64,000 nt of DNA from Paenibacillus senegalimassiliensis (GTDB lineage Bacteria; Bacillota; Bacilli; Paenibacillales; Paenibacillaceae): positions 682,001-746,000 of the forward strand of contig NZ_LN909046.1 in assembly GCF_001486585.1 (NCBI RefSeq), written 5' to 3'. A program made the translations under genes and the position numbers. The notes under the pieces are model-generated. The model had not been told where the DNA came from. It did no database searches and worked only from the letters and a program-made list of their open reading frames with translations. This document shows positions 34,094-41,498 of the stretch, piece after piece; the first letter of the stretch is position 1; every line of letters begins with the position of its first letter.

Positions 34094-34551
34094 GCGCAGA
34101 TAACCAACAAGCTGGTAATTTCATGTCGCTTAAGTTTGCGGCCAAGTCCGAGAATGAATCCTTTGCCCGGGTTACCGTCGCAGCCTTTGTCTCGCAATTG
34201 GACCCGACGATGGAGGAGATTACGGATTTGAAGACCGTTGTGTCCGAGGCCGTTACCAACTCCATCATTCATGGCTATGACGGTAATCCGGAGGGGGTCG
34301 TATCGATCTCCGCAGAGATCGAAGGGGATACGATCACTTTAGTTATTGAGGATCAGGGCCGTGGTATCGAGGACCTGGAGCTGGCGAAGCAGCCGTTGTA
34401 TACCTCCAAGCCCGAACTGGAACGCTCGGGTATGGGCTTTACAATCATGGAGAACTTTATGGACGAGTTTGATTTGCACAGCGAAATGGGCGGTGGCACC
34501 CGTATTCGGATGAAGAAAAGGATTGTATCCAAGAAAGCTTTATACAATTAG
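34090..34551 (+). CDS. spoIIAB: Anti-sigma F factor / serine kinase SpoIIAB
   Basis: GHKL kinase that binds sigma-F and phosphorylates SpoIIAA. It has 153 residues from GTG 34090 (GGAGGTGG just upstream). Visible are [19 protein letters not shown], the N box [11 protein letters not shown], the G1 box [10 protein letters not shown], and G2 [15 protein letters not shown]. It is slightly longer than the 146-residue B. subtilis protein because of its N-terminus. ATG 34123 would be an alternative start but lacks a ribosome site. Confidence 0.97.
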   Translation: MSADNQQAGNFMSLKFAAKSENESFARVTVAAFVSQLDPTMEEITDLKTVVSEAVTNSIIHGYDGNPEGVVSISAEIEGDTITLVIEDQGRGIEDLELAKQPLYTSKPELERSGMGFTIMENFMDEFDLHSEMGGGTRIRMKKRIVSKKALYN

Positions 34552-34562
34552 GGGTTGGGTCT

Positions 34563-35318
34563 ATGGATGCCGAAGTGAAGCAAACCTCGCGAGAGTTTTT
34601 GGACGATGCGGAAGTGAAACGACTGATTGCTCTAAGCCAATCGGGGGACGGTGCCGCCAGAGACCGATTGGTGAACAGCAACATACGGCTGGTCTGGTCT
34701 GTCGTACAGCGCTTTATGAACCGGGGATATGAACCCGAAGATTTGTTTCAAATCGGCTGCATCGGTCTGCTAAAGTCGGTGGATAAGTTTGATCTCAGCT
34801 ATGATGTGAAGTTTTCGACCTATGCGGTGCCGATGATTATCGGGGAAATCCAGCGTTTCTTGCGTGATGACGGGACGTTGAAGGTAAGCCGTTCGCTGAA
34901 GGAAATGGCGAATAAGGTACGTAAGAAAAAGGATGAGTTATCCAAGTTGCTCGGCCGTCTGCCAACGGTCAAGGAAGTGGCGGAGGGACTCGGGGTCACT
35001 CCTGAGGATGTGGTATTTGCCCAGGAGGCCAATAAGCCGCCGGCGTCGATTCATGAGACGGTGTTCGAGAATGACGGTGATCCGATTACGCTTATGGATC
35101 AGATTGCCGACGAATCTCAGGAACGTTGGTTCGATAAGCTGGCGCTGCATGAGGCTATCGATGGCTTGACGGAACGTGAGCGCCTGATTGTCTATCTGCG
35201 GTATTACCGTGATCAGACGCAATCTGAGGTAGCCGCACGACTGGGAATTTCCCAGGTCCAGGTCTCTCGGCTGGAGAAAAAAATACTGCAGAGCATACGC
35301 GATCAAATCGCACAGTGA
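34563..35318 (+). CDS. sigF: Forespore RNA polymerase sigma factor F
   Basis: First compartment-specific sigma factor, active in the forespore after SpoIIAB release. The 251-residue sigma-70 family protein has region 2 (LVNSNIRLVWSVVQRFM, EDLFQIGCIGLLKSVDKFD, KFSTYAVPMIIGEIQRFLRD), region 3 (VSRSLKEMANKVRKKKDEL, PTVKEVAEGLGVTPEDV) and region 4 with the helix-turn-helix TQSEVAARLGISQVQVSRLEK. It starts 12 bases after spoIIAB. A terminator follows, so the operon ends here and spoVA is separate. Confidence 0.97.
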   Translation: MDAEVKQTSREFLDDAEVKRLIALSQSGDGAARDRLVNSNIRLVWSVVQRFMNRGYEPEDLFQIGCIGLLKSVDKFDLSYDVKFSTYAVPMIIGEIQRFLRDDGTLKVSRSLKEMANKVRKKKDELSKLLGRLPTVKEVAEGLGVTPEDVVFAQEANKPPASIHETVFENDGDPITLMDQIADESQERWFDKLALHEAIDGLTERERLIVYLRYYRDQTQSEVAARLGISQVQVSRLEKKILQSIRDQIAQ

Positions 35319-35327
35319 TATGGAGTA

Positions 35328-35382
35328 ATCTACCCCCTTTGGGCAATCGGCTATGGCCGGTCCAGAGGGGATTTTCCGTTTT
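35328..35382 (+). terminator. Terminator after sigF
   Basis: CCCCTTTGG (35334-35342) pairs with CCAGAGGGG (35362-35370) with one G-U pair, and is followed by ATTTTCCGTTTT. A TATAAT at 35396-35401 downstream may belong to a deoD promoter with a poor -35. Confidence 0.6.
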
Positions 35383-35447
35383 GGGGTCTATCCTTTATAA
35401 TAGAGGCGGGACTATACCAAATCGTGTGTAAGGGAGATTATTATTAT

Positions 35448-36155
35448 ATGAGTGTACATATTGCGGCGAAGACCGGAGAAATTGCAGAGACCATTCTGCT
35501 ACCAGGGGACCCGCTACGGGCCAAGTATATTGCGGACACGTATCTAAGCGATGTGATCTGCTACAATGAAGTGCGCGGCATGCTTGGGTTCACCGGAACT
35601 TATCAAGGGAAACGCATCTCCGTGCAAGGAACAGGGATGGGTGTTCCCTCTATTTCCATCTACGTGAACGAGCTCATTCAGGAGTATGGTGTGAAGAACC
35701 TGATTCGGGTGGGTACCTGCGGTGGTATGCAAGAGCATGTACATGTGCGGGATGTTATTTTGGCTCAAGCCTCATGTACGGATTCCAGCATGAACCGCCA
35801 TGTCTTCGGCGGCTTTGATTACTCCCCAATCGCCAGCTTCCCGCTGCTGAAGGCTGCTTATGAGCGTGGGGTAGAGAAGGGCTTGAAGTTGCATGTGGGC
35901 AACATCTTTACTTCCGACATGTTCTACCGCGATAATACCACCATCACTGGACTGTTGATGAAATACGGTGTGCTAGGTGTGGAAATGGAGACGACAGCGC
36001 TCTACACCTTGGCTGCCAAATATGGCGTCCAAGCCTTGACCATCTTGACCGTAAGCGACCATTTGTTAACCGGGGAAGAGACAACCTCCGAGGAGCGGCA
36101 AACGACCTTCAATCAAATGATGGAGGTTGCCCTGGATACGGCGATTACGTTATAG
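35448..36155 (+). CDS. deoD: Purine nucleoside phosphorylase DeoD
   Basis: Hexameric PNP that prefers adenosine nucleosides. ATG 35448 (AAGGGAG upstream) gives 235 residues, close to the 233 of B. subtilis. Motifs: [34 protein letters not shown]-like [18 protein letters not shown], the phosphate-binding RVGTCGG, and the catalytic-Asp segment [19 protein letters not shown] with [11 protein letters not shown]. It sits between sigF and spoVAA, away from the deoB-punA-pdp group, and is bounded by terminators, so it is its own transcript. Confidence 0.95.
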   Translation: MSVHIAAKTGEIAETILLPGDPLRAKYIADTYLSDVICYNEVRGMLGFTGTYQGKRISVQGTGMGVPSISIYVNELIQEYGVKNLIRVGTCGGMQEHVHVRDVILAQASCTDSSMNRHVFGGFDYSPIASFPLLKAAYERGVEKGLKLHVGNIFTSDMFYRDNTTITGLLMKYGVLGVEMETTALYTLAAKYGVQALTILTVSDHLLTGEETTSEERQTTFNQMMEVALDTAITL

Positions 36156-36186
36156 ATACTTGTTCCCAGGTTTCACTATATTCACT

Positions 36187-36231
36187 AAAGGACCCCCAAT
36201 ACCACCTATTCTGTGGTATTGGGGGTCCTTT
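36187..36231. terminator. Strong hairpin after deoD
   Basis: A perfect 19-bp stem (36187-36205 with 36213-36231) around a 7-base loop. It begins AAAGG and ends CCTTT, so it can act in both directions. Confidence 0.8.
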
Positions 36232-36273
36232 GATATGTGAGGGCAGCTCTTCATGTGCATGACTGGTGAACGG

Positions 36274-36303
36274 GAGTAAAGGCACCCCTCCTTTGGCATA
36301 CTA
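36274..36303 (+). promoter_or_regulatory. Sigma-G/sigma-F type promoter of spoVA
   Basis: GAGTA (36274-36278), 18 bases, then CATACTA (36297-36303). The -10 fits the sigma-G consensus CATNNTA and the -35 matches 4 of 5 of GHATR. spoVA is sigma-G-dependent in B. subtilis. Confidence 0.6.
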
Positions 36304-36333
36304 TGGGCAAAACAAAGCGGAAGGAGGGGGCAT

Positions 36334-36981
36334 ATGGAGCAGCAGGCTGTGCCTGTGCCCATTATTTATTTGCGGCTTCGCAAGCAGGTGGGACTTCCGG
36401 CGGAAGTGCCGATTCGGCTGGGGGATGTCGCAAGGGTACTGGCGGCTCCGGAGCTGGAATCTGAGCTGCTTAGGCTGGTGTTGGTTCGTCCCGAACAGCG
36501 TGATGGGAATCTGATCGTTATTGATATGCTCCAGGTCATCTCTATTCTCCGCGATCGTTATCCCGGGCAACGGATCGAATGGATCGGAGAACCTCATGTA
36601 CTGGTGGAAATGATCCGCAAGGAGAAGCCGGCCTCCTTGCTGTTGTTTGTACTCGTGTGGTTACTGCTGTTCTTTGGGGCGGCGTTGACGATTATGAACT
36701 TTCATGCGGACGTCAGCATGCCAGAGGTCCAAGTGCGTATTGTCGAAATGATTACGGGTGAGCGGGATGAGCATCCTTATTTATTTCAGGCCGCCTATTC
36801 CTTGGGCATCGGCTTCGGGATGATTGTCTTCTTCAATCACTTGTTCAAGAAGAAATGGAATGAGGAACCAACCCCGCTGGAAGTGGAGATGTTCCTTTAT
36901 CAGGAAAATTTGAACCAATACGTGGTGGCTGAGGAATACAAAAAAATGCAGCAAACCGAAGCTGTGGAGAAGAGACCTTGA
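36334..36981 (+). CDS. spoVAA: Stage V sporulation protein AA
   Basis: Member of the SpoVA system, which is needed for dipicolinic acid uptake into the forespore. The 215-residue protein has an N-terminal soluble domain with the typical VPIIYLRLRKQV ... GDVARVLA pattern, then two membrane segments (LLLFVLVWLLLFFGAALTI, about 110-128; GFGMIVFF with an NHLFKKKW motif). ATG follows AAGGAGGGGG. It starts the spoVA transcript and overlaps spoVAB by one base. Confidence 0.92.
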   Translation: MEQQAVPVPIIYLRLRKQVGLPAEVPIRLGDVARVLAAPELESELLRLVLVRPEQRDGNLIVIDMLQVISILRDRYPGQRIEWIGEPHVLVEMIRKEKPASLLLFVLVWLLLFFGAALTIMNFHADVSMPEVQVRIVEMITGERDEHPYLFQAAYSLGIGFGMIVFFNHLFKKKWNEEPTPLEVEMFLYQENLNQYVVAEEYKKMQQTEAVEKRP

Positions 36982-37403
36982 TGGCAGTCATCGCAGCGGG
37001 ACTTGCTATATTTCTGGGACTGGCTGGAGGCATTGCCGTAGGTGGTGGGGTAATTGCCTTGTTCATCGTACTTGACATGATTCCAAGGCTGGCACAGGTG
37101 ACACGAAGCTATAACAGGGTCCATTGGTACGAAGGTGCGATGATTAGTGGCGCCGTGCTTGGGACTGTGGCGGATTTCTGGAACTGGCGCCTGGCAGGGC
37201 CTCACATTTTGACCGGGGCTGTTGGCTTGTTCAATGGTGTATTTGTCGGTATGCTGGCGGCGGCATTGACGGAGGTGCTGAATGTCTTGCCTATTCTCGC
37301 CAAGAGGCTGCACATGAAGCGGTATTTATTCGGGTTGCTGTTAGCCATGGTATTCGGTAAGACGGCAGGATCGCTATTCGAATGGTTTTGGTACAGGCCA
37401 TAA
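36981..37403 (+). CDS. spoVAB: Stage V sporulation protein AB
   Basis: A 140-residue integral membrane protein of the SpoVA cluster with four or five hydrophobic segments (AVIAAGLAIFLGLAGGIAVG, GVIALFIVLDMIPRLAQ, GAMISGAVLGTVADF, LTGAVGLFNGVFVGMLAAAL, FGLLLAMVFGKTAGSLF). The SpoVAB hallmark GLFNGVFVGMLAAALTEVLNV is complete. ATG 36981 overlaps the spoVAA stop (TGATG); the TTG three bases earlier is less likely. Confidence 0.93.
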   Translation: MAVIAAGLAIFLGLAGGIAVGGGVIALFIVLDMIPRLAQVTRSYNRVHWYEGAMISGAVLGTVADFWNWRLAGPHILTGAVGLFNGVFVGMLAAALTEVLNVLPILAKRLHMKRYLFGLLLAMVFGKTAGSLFEWFWYRP

Positions 37404-37437
37404 ATATGGAAGTGATGGAGGTTGAGGAAGAAGCATG

Positions 37438-39087
37438 ATGGAACATGACACCCATGATAGCTCTCAGGATGAGCTGGAGCAGATGCAAGATATCCCAAAC
37501 TTTGATCCGGGAGAAGAGCCGACTACACAGGAGAAGGACGACTCCTCGGCCAAAGATCCAGCCCAGCTCAAGCGTGAGCAGGAAATGTCTGATTCCGTAG
37601 AGGAATCGGTAAGGTATTGGCAGAAGAGCGATAATATCAGCCGCAGTCTGTCGACGACAAGACATACACTTGAAGAAGTGGTTGGCCTGGGGGATAGCTT
37701 TGATATTGTCTTTCGTGAAATGACCTTTGGCGGCAAAAAGACCGGATTGTTCTTCGTTAACGGCTTCGCTCAAGCAGATGTGATGGTGGAGATCATCAAG
37801 CGTTTGACTTATTTGACGCCCGAGGATTTGTCAACAGGGGCGCTTCGCTCGTTCCTGGAGATGTATATTCCCCACATTCAGGTGGACAAGACGGAGAAGC
37901 TAAGCGATGCGATTAATAAAGCCCTGACAGGGAATAGCGTATTGTTCCTGGAGGGAGAGCAGACGGCCTTGGTCATGGATACCCGGCAATATCCGGTCCG
38001 CAGCCCGGAGGAGCCGTCACTGGAGCGGGTGGTTCGTGGTTCACGCGATGGCTTCACCGAGACCTTGGTGACGAATATTACCTTGGTTCGTCGCCGCCTG
38101 CGGGACCCTGGCCTCAAATTCGAGATGATGGGTGTGGGGCGCCGGACTCGAACGGATGTGTGTATCGCTTTTATCGATGACATTGTGGATAAGACTTTGG
38201 TGGATTCCATCCGTGAGAAGATTATGGCGGTCAACATTGACGGCATTCCACTGGCGGACAAGCAATTGGAAGAAGCGATCATCCATCGAGGTTGGAATCC
38301 ATACCCCTTGGTTCGCTACTCCGAGCGGCCTGATGTGGTTGCCTCTCATTTGCTGGAGGGGCGCGCGGTGGTATTTGTGGATACTTCGCCCAGTGTTATG
38401 ATTTTACCGACGACCTTCTTTGATCTATGCCAACATGCCGAGGAGAATCGGCAAACCCCGTTCATGGGAACTTACCTGCGTTGGGTGCGGTTCTTTGGCG
38501 TGTTCGCTTCCCTTTTCTTGCTACCGTTATGGTTGTTGATTGTTGTTCATCCCGAATTTAAACCCGCTTCATTAGCCTTTATTGGTCCGGAAAAGCAGGC
38601 GGAAATCCCGCTGATCGCCCAGTTCCTGCTAGTGGAGTTCGGTGTTGACCTGATGCGGATGGCTGCGGTGCATACTCCTACCCCGTTAGCCTCTGCCATG
38701 GGCTTGATAGCCGCTATCCTAATAGGGGATATTGCGGTGCAAACGGGACTATTCGTCAACGAGGTGGTGCTCTATATGGCTGTAGCGGCCATCGGGATGT
38801 TCGCAACACCCAGCTATGAGCTCGGGCTGGCTAATCGCGTCGTTCGACTGGGATTGCTGCTGGTTGTGGCGATATTCGGAGGCCCTGGCTTCGTCATTGG
38901 AACGACAGCCTTTATCGTGCTGCTAACGTTGCGACGCTCCAATAACTCGTCTTATTTGTGGCCATTTATACCTTTTAATGCAAAGGCGATGGCCGCTGTC
39001 CTGCTGCGTGTTCCAGTGATGACTTCGAAGCAAAGACCGTCGTATAACAAGCCAAGGGATGATACAAGAATGCCGGGCAAAAAGTAG
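37438..39087 (+). CDS. spoVAF: SpoVAF / GerA-family spore membrane protein
   Basis: GerA-type A-subunit protein of the spoVA operon. ATG 37438 is used (AGGAAG 7 bases upstream; ATG 37435 is equally possible). It has about 549 residues: an acidic N-terminal region (1-60), a GerA soluble domain (VREMTFGGKKTG-like, GLFFVNGFAQADVMVEI, SRDGFTETLVTNITLVRRRLRD), then five or so membrane segments (WVRFFGVFASLFLLPLWLLI onward) and a short basic tail. SRDGFTE and NITLVRRR are GerA/SpoVAF hallmarks. spoVAC, spoVAD and spoVAE, which lie between AB and AF in B. subtilis, are absent, so AF follows AB after 34 bases. Confidence 0.92.
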   Translation: MEHDTHDSSQDELEQMQDIPNFDPGEEPTTQEKDDSSAKDPAQLKREQEMSDSVEESVRYWQKSDNISRSLSTTRHTLEEVVGLGDSFDIVFREMTFGGKKTGLFFVNGFAQADVMVEIIKRLTYLTPEDLSTGALRSFLEMYIPHIQVDKTEKLSDAINKALTGNSVLFLEGEQTALVMDTRQYPVRSPEEPSLERVVRGSRDGFTETLVTNITLVRRRLRDPGLKFEMMGVGRRTRTDVCIAFIDDIVDKTLVDSIREKIMAVNIDGIPLADKQLEEAIIHRGWNPYPLVRYSERPDVVASHLLEGRAVVFVDTSPSVMILPTTFFDLCQHAEENRQTPFMGTYLRWVRFFGVFASLFLLPLWLLIVVHPEFKPASLAFIGPEKQAEIPLIAQFLLVEFGVDLMRMAAVHTPTPLASAMGLIAAILIGDIAVQTGLFVNEVVLYMAVAAIGMFATPSYELGLANRVVRLGLLLVVAIFGGPGFVIGTTAFIVLLTLRRSNNSSYLWPFIPFNAKAMAAVLLRVPVMTSKQRPSYNKPRDDTRMPGKK

Positions 39088-39139
39088 GGTCCTGCGGCAT
39101 GTCTTACAAATAACACAAATGTTATTCCGAAAAATCCAT

Positions 39140-39168
39140 TTCTCACATCCGCCGTTATTTGCTATACT
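39140..39168 (+). promoter_or_regulatory. lysA: Promoter of lysA
   Basis: TTCTCA (39140-39145), 17 bases, TATACT (39163-39168), with an extended -10 TG at 39160-39161. A dyad AATAACA-caaa-TGTTATT at 39109-39126 lies just upstream and could be an operator. Confidence 0.5.
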
Positions 39169-39198
39169 GGTGTAAAATTTAAAAGTGGAGGACTTAGG

Positions 39199-40527
39199 AT
39201 GTATTTACACGGTACCAGCAAGATTAATGCAAACGGCCATCTCGAGATTGGCGGCTGCGATGCGGTAGAATTGAAACAAACCTATGGCACGCCGCTTTAT
39301 GTCGTAGATGAAGCCCTTGTTCGGCAAAGATGCCGTGAATATATGAATGCTTTCCGTGCATCGGGCCTGACCTTTCAGGTAGCCTATGCGAGCAAGGCAT
39401 TTTGTGTCATGGCAATGTGCCGGCTGGCCGAGGAGGAGGGCTTGTCCTTGGACGTCGTCTCCGAGGGTGAACTGTTTACGGCTCTTCAAGCGGGTTTTCC
39501 CGCACAGCGAATCCACTTTCATGGCAATAACAAGACGCCTCAAGAACTGGAAATGGCGATTTCTGCCGGAATCGGCTGCTTCGTAGCAGATAACTTCGTT
39601 GAACTGCACATGTTGCAGGCGATCGCTGCCGAGAAGGGCATTACAGTGAATGTATTACTGCGCGTAACCCCAGGGGTGGAAGCCCATACACACGAATATA
39701 TGTCGACGGGTCAAACGGATTCCAAGTTCGGCTTCGACATCGGAAATGGCTCGGCCTTTGAAGCGGTTGATCTGGCTAACCGGAGCACGAATTTGCAGCT
39801 TCTGGGCGTGCATTCCCATATTGGCTCGCAAATCTTTGAGGTCGGTGGCTTTGAACTGGCTGTTGAGCGGGTAGCGGCTTTTGCCATGCAGGTCAAGGAG
39901 CAATTGGACGTAGTCTTCAAAGTCGTGAATTTGGGCGGCGGGTTCGGTATTCGCTATACTGAGGGAGACACTCCGCTCTTGGTATCCGATTATGTTGGAG
40001 CTATTACGGATGCGGTGAAGCAGCATTTTGCCTCTTATCCGCAATTGCCGGAGATTTGGGTAGAGCCGGGCCGGAGCATTGTGGGTGATGCCGGAACGAC
40101 GCTCTATACGGTAGGAACGAGCAAGGAAATCCCTGGCGTGCGCAAATATGTGGCCGTAGATGGCGGGATGACGGACAACCCTCGTCCAGCCTTGTACAGC
40201 TCCAAATATGAAGCGATGCTGGCCAACCGGGCCAATGAGGCGAACGAAGAGACGGTCTCCATTGCTGGCAAATGCTGCGAGAGCGGCGACATGCTTATCT
40301 GGGATGTTGATTTGCCGAAGACGAACAGCGGGGATTTGCTTGCTGTTGCATGCACCGGAGCTTATAACTATGCTATGGCAAGCAACTATAACCGGATTCG
40401 TCGTCCGGCCGTGGTCTTCGTACAAGAGGGACATAGCGATCTGGTAGTGAAGCGGGAGACGCTGGAAGACTTGATTTCATGCGATGTGATTCCAGAGCGG
40501 ATTGCCAAGGAACCATCTCTTAAATAA
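39199..40527 (+). CDS. lysA: Diaminopimelate decarboxylase
   Basis: PLP enzyme making L-lysine from meso-diaminopimelate, the last step of lysine synthesis. At 442 residues it has the alanine-racemase-type barrel with the PLP lysine in VAYASKAF (about residue 61), HFHGNNKTPQEL, RVTPGVEAHTHEYMSTGQTDSKF in part, HSHIGSQIF, NLGGGFGIRYTE, the phosphate site EPGRSIV, and the substrate Cys in GKCCESGDML, then GAYNYAMASNYN. ATG follows GGAGGACTTAGG. In B. subtilis it also follows the spoVA operon. Confidence 0.97.
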   Translation: MYLHGTSKINANGHLEIGGCDAVELKQTYGTPLYVVDEALVRQRCREYMNAFRASGLTFQVAYASKAFCVMAMCRLAEEEGLSLDVVSEGELFTALQAGFPAQRIHFHGNNKTPQELEMAISAGIGCFVADNFVELHMLQAIAAEKGITVNVLLRVTPGVEAHTHEYMSTGQTDSKFGFDIGNGSAFEAVDLANRSTNLQLLGVHSHIGSQIFEVGGFELAVERVAAFAMQVKEQLDVVFKVVNLGGGFGIRYTEGDTPLLVSDYVGAITDAVKQHFASYPQLPEIWVEPGRSIVGDAGTTLYTVGTSKEIPGVRKYVAVDGGMTDNPRPALYSSKYEAMLANRANEANEETVSIAGKCCESGDMLIWDVDLPKTNSGDLLAVACTGAYNYAMASNYNRIRRPAVVFVQEGHSDLVVKRETLEDLISCDVIPERIAKEPSLK

Positions 40528-40555
40528 GCTAGTCCACTAATATATCAAGTACCGG

Positions 40556-40610
40556 CAAGGCTGAGAGAAAATTTCCGCTGCGGCGTAGGTTTTTTTCGGC
40601 CTTGTTTTTT
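40556..40610 (+). terminator. Terminator after lysA
   Basis: CAAGGC (40556-40561) pairs with GCCTTG (40599-40604), followed by TTTTTT. A smaller hairpin CCG-ctg-CGG lies in the loop. The stem is short and the loop long, so confidence is moderate. Confidence 0.5.
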
Positions 40611-40683
40611 GCTTGCAACCCGATTTTTTAGTACACTGTAAGAGGTTTGTCAAAGTGACGTTAATAAGAAAGGTGTGTACGAT

Positions 40684-41121
40684 ATGAAAAAAGGCAAGAT
40701 TGTATTGGAAACAGGCGGCGAGGTAGAAATTCAATTTCTGCCTGAAGAAGCGCCAGGAACGGTTGCCAACTTCGAGAAGCTGGCAAATTCGGGATTCTAT
40801 AACGGACTTTCCTTCCACCGCGTTATTCCAGGCTTTGTAGCCCAAGGTGGTTGCCCTAATGGTACAGGCACAGGTGGACCAGGGTACACCATCAAGTGTG
40901 AAACAGCTTCCAATGTAACGAAGCATGGACGTGGCGTACTGTCGATGGCTCATGCTGGCAAGGATACAGGCGGAAGCCAGTTCTTCATCGTGTATGAACC
41001 ACAGCCACATCTGGACGGTGTTCATACCGTGTTCGGACAAGTGACCTCCGGGATGGAACTGGTAGACAAGGTTCGTCCTGGCGACAAAATGAAGGAAGTT
41101 ACAGTTTGGGACGAAGCTTAA
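40684..41121 (+). CDS. ppiB: Peptidyl-prolyl cis-trans isomerase B (cyclophilin)
   Basis: Cytosolic cyclophilin that speeds proline isomerisation in folding proteins. ATG 40684 gives 145 residues (AAGGTG upstream); GTG 40675 would add three. The cyclophilin core is complete: [80 protein letters not shown]. Its position after lysA and before the riboflavin operon is the B. subtilis order; here a CRISPR array has been placed between ppiB and ribD. Confidence 0.95.
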   Translation: MKKGKIVLETGGEVEIQFLPEEAPGTVANFEKLANSGFYNGLSFHRVIPGFVAQGGCPNGTGTGGPGYTIKCETASNVTKHGRGVLSMAHAGKDTGGSQFFIVYEPQPHLDGVHTVFGQVTSGMELVDKVRPGDKMKEVTVWDEA

Positions 41122-41163
41122 GGTGTTGTATGTAGCTTCAGCAAGAAATCAATCTTTCCAATG

Positions 41164-41190
41164 ATACCGCCCGTCTGGGCGGTATTTCTT
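41164..41190 (+). terminator. Terminator after ppiB
   Basis: ATACCGCCC, GTCT loop, GGGCGGTAT (41164-41185), then TTTCTT. A perfect 9-bp stem. Confidence 0.85.
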
Positions 41191-41498
41191 ATGTCTGGAT
41201 ATGGCATTATCACAGCATAACGATAGTAAGAGAGCGTGTAATTTTGTGGATGACTGTGGTAGACTCTTTTTAACAGGATTTCAAGTTATTCAGAGATGCA
41301 AAACAGGTGGAAAAAGTTAGTTTATGGCTGGTGCGAATGTGAAGCGAACATGATTTCCCTGGGGGATTCGCACCAAAATAATTTACTTTCATTTGTTTTT
41401 ATGTAATAATTATACAATTATTTGAGCGTTTTTGATTGTATAAGGGCTGAAATTAGCTAATTAAGCAGAAAAATACCCTTATTATGTTAAAAATCGGA
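41191..41498 (+). promoter_or_regulatory. CRISPR leader
   Basis: No ORF lies in these 308 bases. The right half is very AT-rich. A dyad GGTGCGAAT (41330-41338) ... ATTCGCACC (41366-41374) encloses GAAGCGAACATGATTTCCCT. A GTGCGAA...TTCGCAC element of this kind is, from memory, typical of type I-C leaders downstream of cas2. About 124 bases separate it from the first repeat. The degenerate repeat at the opposite end of the array confirms that this is the leader side. I saw no cas2 remnant upstream. Confidence 0.7.

Noticed and set aside
39655..40434. 259-codon frame on the - strand
   Set aside because: Fully antisense to lysA, whose motifs and codon use are unmistakable; no ribosome site.
41191..41330. 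Possible cas2 remnant upstream of the CRISPR leader
   Set aside because: Three-frame reading gave short frames with stops and no Cas2 motif.
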